DNA from: Chimonanthus salicifolius
Taxonomy: Eukaryota; Streptophyta; Magnoliopsida; Laurales; Calycanthaceae
Length of the DNA: 64,000 nucleotides
Direction of reading: 5' to 3'
Assembly: GCA_013350335.1 (NCBI GenBank)
Contig: CM023539.1
Location: 28,575,043 to 28,639,042 of the forward strand
Part shown: positions 59,633 to 64,000 of the stretch, one piece after another
Layout: every line of letters starts with the position of its first letter
How positions within the stretch are numbered: position 1 is the stretch's first letter
The notes under the pieces: model-generated
Seen by the model: only the letters and a program-made list of their open reading frames with translations
What the model was told of the DNA's origin: nothing
Database searches by the model: none
Position numbers and translations under genes: made by a program

Positions 59633-60066
59633 GAAACCGAAAGTCTTGAGTCTCGTAAAGTAAGATTAATACGGTATCATGTCTCACTGACAGATAAGAA
59701 TCACAACTAACCGACTCTTCGGAGTCTGCTCCACGGGTCGGATTAATTTACTTCGAGGAGAATCATACTTTAAGCATTCAATCTGAGAACAATCTATGAT
59801 GAGAAATAGTCAGAGAGATGAAAAAGCAAAGTAAGGAGTAATCCCTGAAATTGGAAGTTGAATAACCCCTCTACGTTGAAAATAAAATGTGTTAATGATA
59901 GTATGACAAATATATGTGGATAACGTTATAGATGAGAAATTTAAATTCCCCCCTCAATTTAGAAAATGACATGAATGTTGGAACAAATTTGTTGATATAT
60001 TATGATATTGGTCATGTATTTATAAAAATGAGAATTTTTCCTAATGATTGTGTTTGACATAGGAAA

Positions 60067-61150
60067 ATGGCACCCCGAAGAAGATCTCGTGCACGGAAAC
60101 TTCAGCGCGTGTCGCTGGAACTGGTGGTAGTACTCCTCCTGTAATACCGGAGGTACAGGAAAACGCTCCTCCGGTGGTACCGGAAGTACAAACAGATGCT
60201 CCTCTAGTGATACCGGAAGTACAGGCTAATGCTTCGCTTGTGGTACTGAGGGTATCGATAGTGTTTCCTACAATAGCTCCAGAGATGCAGACTTTTTTGC
60301 AAAATTTAGTACAAACAGTGATACAGTCCACTCAGACTGCGAATGCTACCACACAGAGCCTGGAGAGCCAAATCACTGTAAGGAACTTCCAACAGCAGCT
60401 GCCACAAAAATTCTACTGCATAGAGGGACCAATAGAGGTTGAGAACTGGGTTGATAGTTTGACCCAGATTTTTGAGTTGCTAAATATCACAGATGAGGAG
60501 AACCGTATACTCCTAACCAGTTCGCAACTTATAAATGACTCTGCGAAGTGGAGGAAAACAGTGAAAGAGCAGAATTTACTGACAGACAGACCTTGGAAGG
60601 GCTTCAAAGAAATATTTCTGGGACGTTACTTCCCTGGAAGAAAAAGAGGCTAAGGCACATGAGTTCATAGTCTTGGCCCAGAAGAATTTGTCAGTTATGG
60701 AGTATGAGGTGGAATTCACCAAATTGTCCATATATGCTCCTTATATGGTGGACACAGAGTCCAAAAAGACTCGAAAATTTGAAAGGGGTCTTCGGCCTGC
60801 GACCAAGTCAAGGGTGATATCCCCAACTGCAAAGACATATTCTGAGATAGTGACAAAGCTATGACGGTGGAGAAGGATCTAGCGGAGACAACTAGTTTTA
60901 TGGAGCGCCGAAGAATGCAGGGTAGTACCAGGTCTTATCAACCAAATAAGAGGTTCAGATCTGGTGCACCACGACCTCAGGCTTCTACATCAATGGTTTA
61001 GTCTACCGGCAGAGTGTTCACATGTTTTCATTGTGGACAGACCGGGCATTCCAAGAATAATTGTCCTCAGCCGAACGGGACACAACTTGCGCCATCTTTT
61101 GCCAACACCTTTGCCTGTTATCATTGTGGACAGGCCGACCATATGAAGAG
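60067..61150 (+). pseudogene. element C gag
   Basis: Likely start MAPRRRSRA at 60067, then a frameshift before about 60120. The next frame holds a Pro-rich repeat, three copies of (V/I)PEVQ-x-x-A-x-x-V, followed by the gag domain (QKFYCIEGPIEVENWVDSL, to 60640). After another shift comes 'YEVEFTKLSIYAPYMV', and after a further shift a basic linker with an in-frame TAG. Knuckles: CFHCGQTGHSKNNC is intact; CYHCGQADHMKRNS has lost its last Cys. Confidence 0.87.
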
Positions 61151-61943
61151 AAACTCTCCTCAGTTACTCCAGGGACTACCAGTACGGACATCCTTTCGTC
61201 CACCTAGCAGACCGACCCGGTCACATATGTCTCGATCTCAAAATCAGCCTAGACGGCCTCAAGCACTAGCAGGTTCGGGACGGGTGTACTCTTTAGTCCC
61301 GGCATCCGAAATGGCTGATCACTCGGTGATCCAAGGTATGGCTATTATTGGAAGTTCATATGCTAATGCTTTATTTTATTCTGGAGCATCGCATACATTC
61401 ATATCTACTTCTATTGTTGAGGCCACGGGAATATTAGTAAGACGCTTGATATCTAATTTTACTATTATATCCCCTGTTGGAGACTCATCCCTGAACTTGA
61501 TTTGTAACTTAGTAGATACAGAATTGAGTGATTTTAAATTTAAATTTGATTATCTAGTGATGGATATGGCGGAATATGATGTGATCTTTAGCATGGATTG
61601 GTTGAGCACCTATAATGCGTTCATTGATTGCTACCATAGGAGGGTGACATTTTGGTCACCTAAAGGACAAAGATTTATTGTATACGGGGATACATGGAAA
61701 TTGTCTATGTGTGGAGAACCACTAGATGAGATAGGACAAATCTTGTTGAATAGTTTCAGGTTGGAGGATTCACCTGTACCCACTTTACCAGCAGTAGTGA
61801 GAGATTTTGAGATGTTTTTCCGAAAGAGATTCCAAATTTACCTCCTAGAGGAGAGATTGATTTTGGAATTAAATTATTTCCTTGCACTGCACCTGTATCA
61901 CTTCTGCATTATACAATGGCACCAGCAGAGATGTCAGAACTGA
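61151..61943 (+). pseudogene. element C protease region
   Basis: Continuous with the second knuckle (61014-61943). The protease active site reads LFYSGASHTFIS; the catalytic Asp expected before SGAS is Tyr (TAT), so the enzyme would be dead. Flap-side sequence 'YDVIFSMDWLSTYNAFIDC' is present. The frame is lost near 61812 before the reverse transcriptase. Confidence 0.87.
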
Positions 61944-62488
61944 AGAAGCAAATTAATGAATTACTCCGATTGGGTTCATTAGGCACAGTACATCGCTTTG
62001 GGGAGCGCCTGCTTTATTTGTTAAGAAAAAAGACGACTCCCTCAGAATGCGTGTGGATTATCGGCGTCTGAATCAAATCACAATTAAGAACCGGTATCCA
62101 CTACCAAGAAGTGATGAACTGTTTGATCAGTTGAGAGGGTCTAGTCATTTCTCCAAGATAGACCTCATGTCAGGTTATCATCAAATCAGAATCAGGGACA
62201 AGGACATAGAGAAGATAGCATTCAGAACTAGATATGGGCTGTATGAGTATGTGGTAATGCCATTCGGATTGACGAATGCACCAGCAGTATTCATGGATCT
62301 TATGAACCAGATCTTCCGTCCTTACTTGGACAGATTTGTAATTGTGTTCATAGATGACATTCTCATCTAGTCTACCAGTGAGGAGGAACATGCAGAACAT
62401 AGACGAATTGTATTAGAGACCTTGAGGAAGAACAGACTGTATGCCAAGGCAAGTAAGTGTGAGTTCTGGTTGTCCAAGGTGAACGCTT
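61944..62488 (+). pseudogene. element C reverse transcriptase
   Basis: From 62047: [47 protein letters not shown] and FIDDILI, then TAG at 62368-62370 where Tyr is expected. It continues with [20 protein letters not shown] and a frameshift near 62485. Confidence 0.9.
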
Positions 62489-63571
62489 TTGGGACACGTA
62501 GTGACGATGGAGGGGATATCAGTAGATCCAGTAAAGGTAGCTGCAGTGAAAGATTGGAAACCCCCTAAAAATGACACTGAAATCAGAAGCTTCTTAGGGT
62601 TAGCGGGGTACTATCGCAAATTCATCATGGATTTTTCCAAAATTGCGGCTCCACTGACCCATTTGACTCAAAAAAGAGTCAAGTTTGAATGGACCGAGCA
62701 GTACAATAGACGGTTCGAGGAACTGAAAGAGAGATTGACAGCAGCTCCCATATTGATTATTCTAGTGCGAGGCAAGGGATATGTAATATATTGTGATGGT
62801 TCGGGTGGAGGACTTGGTTGTACACTCAACCAAGGTACACATATTGTAGGTTATGGTTCTAGACAGTTGAAGATTCATGAAAGGAACTATCCCATTCATG
62901 ATCTTGAGTTAGCCGTAGTGGTGTTCGCACTTAAAAGCTGGCGGCATTATCTCTACGTAGAAAATTTTGAGGTCTTTTCTAATCACAAGAGCCTCAAGTA
63001 TCTGTTCGGACAGAAAGAACTCAACATAAGACAGAGAAGATGGATGGAGTATCTGCAGGACTATGACTTTGCCCTCTGTTATCATCCGGGCATGGCAAAT
63101 AAAGTTGTGGATGCACTCAGTCTTATGAGCCATGGGATAGTGGCTAGTCTGATCCAACAGGAATGGGAGATGATGTCAGCAATCAGGAATTTGAATCTTC
63201 AGATCACAAATAGAGGATGTGTGTACAATCTTATAGTACACTCCACTATGACATCAAAAATAGAGCAAGCACAAAGATCAGACCCAGGGATGACTGGAAT
63301 CTGGGAGATGTTAGCAAATGGAGAAGCAGTTCAAGACTGGGAACTACGGCCAAGACATGGCCTTATGTATCAAGGCAAAATATATGTACCTCAGGAGTGC
63401 AGGTTAGAACTATTAAAAGAGGCACATCAATCGAAATTCTCAATACACCCTGGAAGTACTAAGATGTACCGAGATCTCAGAAGACAGTATTGGTGGTCTG
63501 GACTTAAGAAGGATGTTGCAGACTTTGTCTCAAAATGTCTCACATGTCAGCTGGTAAAGGTTGAACATTGA
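62489..63571 (+). pseudogene. element C RNase H and integrase zinc domain
   Basis: 360-aa open stretch. RT thumb/connection ([16 protein letters not shown]), RNase H ([49 protein letters not shown]), then the integrase H2C2 domain ([25 protein letters not shown]), ending in TGA 63569-63571. Confidence 0.9.
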
Positions 63572-64000
63572 CTACCACCTAGATTACTCAATCCTAATTC
63601 CATACCAGAATGGAAATGGGAACACATAGTCATGGATTTTGTGACAGGGTTGCCCAGATCTTCCAAGGGCAATGATGCAATTTGGGTCGTGGTAGATCGT
63701 CTTACGAAGTCAGCACATTTCTTACCTATTAAGGTAACAGACTCGTCAGAAACCTTGGGTAGGCAGTACATCAGAGATATCATCAGATTGCATGGAATAC
63801 CCAAGACTATCATATCAGACCGTGATGGCAGGTTTACAAGCAGAGTCTACAAGCGGCTATGGGTACAGACTTATTATTCAGTACAACGTTTCACCAACAG
63901 ACAGATGGTTAATCAAAGAGGACCATACAGACGTTGGAAGATATGTTGAGAGCTTATATGCTCGATTTTAAAGGTAGTTGGGAAGACCACCTTCCATTGG
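63572..64000 (+). pseudogene. element C integrase core, incomplete at window end
   Basis: First catalytic Asp in MDFVTGLP, then 'IWVVVDRLTKSAHFLPI', second Asp in SDRDGRFTS. A frameshift follows. In another frame MLRAYMLDFKGSWEDHLPL-like sequence reaches the end of the window. The chromodomain and 3' LTR lie outside. Confidence 0.85.

Larger units (their letters stand above)
56033..64000 (+). mobile_element. gypsy element C, degenerate, runs off the window
   Basis: 5' LTR 56033-59618, primer site, then gag, protease, reverse transcriptase, RNase H and integrase in the Ty3/gypsy order with numerous frameshifts and stops. The left flank is AAATA (56028-56032); the right end is outside. Gag-pol is related to G1 but distinct, and it has no extra zinc-knuckle ORF before gag. 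Confidence 0.9.

Overview
This window is repeat-rich nuclear DNA of a flowering plant. I found no intact cellular protein gene and no rRNA or tRNA gene. Nearly everything recognisable is LTR retrotransposon: Ty3/gypsy chromovirus-like elements with 3.2-4.5 kb LTRs, SIRE/Maximus-like and other Ty1/copia pieces, a TRIM, and a non-autonomous LARD-like element. Initiator-Met-tRNA-type primer sites, CCHC gag knuckles, a C-terminal chromodomain-like region and AT-rich spacers support a plant source. The species cannot be told from the sequence.

Block I (about 1.7-32.4 kb) is a three-level nest. A plus-strand LARD-like element (LTR 1729-2845, one degenerate reading frame 2902-4017, 3' LTR from 4080) was hit at 4510 by a minus-strand gypsy element, G0 (LTR 4511-6174 plus 28946-30513, pol remnant 30514-32366). 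The G0 LTR was then hit at 6174 by a minus-strand gypsy array, G1 (6175-28940, flanks TTACA/TTATA). G1 is a tandem array sharing LTRs: LTR-A, internal 1, LTR-B, internal 2, truncated LTR-C, truncated internal 3, LTR-D. LTR-A resembles C, LTR-B resembles D in its first half, and internal 1 is nearly identical to internal 3 while internal 2 differs. This suggests one duplication of a 16.6 kb segment by unequal recombination. Units 1 and 2 lack the integrase zinc and catalytic core. All three units carry an extra ORF between the primer-binding site and gag that encodes three CCHC zinc knuckles (intact in units 1 and 3).

Block II (32.4-43 kb) starts with 3.3 kb of featureless AT-rich DNA. Then come a 210-bp copia LTR (minus, 35711-35920), a complete solo gypsy LTR (plus, 36410-39612, perfect TSD CTTTC) and decayed LTR-like DNA with arrays of short dyads.

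Block III (43-64 kb) is a second nest. A minus copia fragment (pol remnant and LTR end) lies head-to-head with a plus SIRE/Maximus-like element (LTR from about 44593 to 54794, gag remnant 54869-56032). Inside that LTR are a complete TRIM (45465-46302, TSD TATTT) and a solo gypsy LTR on the minus strand (46940-54647). The latter is itself split by a solo LTR of the same broad family on the plus strand (48325-52847). The SIRE gag is cut by a plus gypsy element, C, whose 3586-bp LTR (56033-59618) carries a PPR gene fragment and whose gag-pol is broken and runs off the window.

The most unusual structural signal is in the two opposed solo LTRs: more than fifteen copies of a hairpin with arms like GGGTTCGGCCAT/ATGGCCGAACCC, 70-230 bp apart within each array. 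Different dyad clusters occur in other LTR families here.
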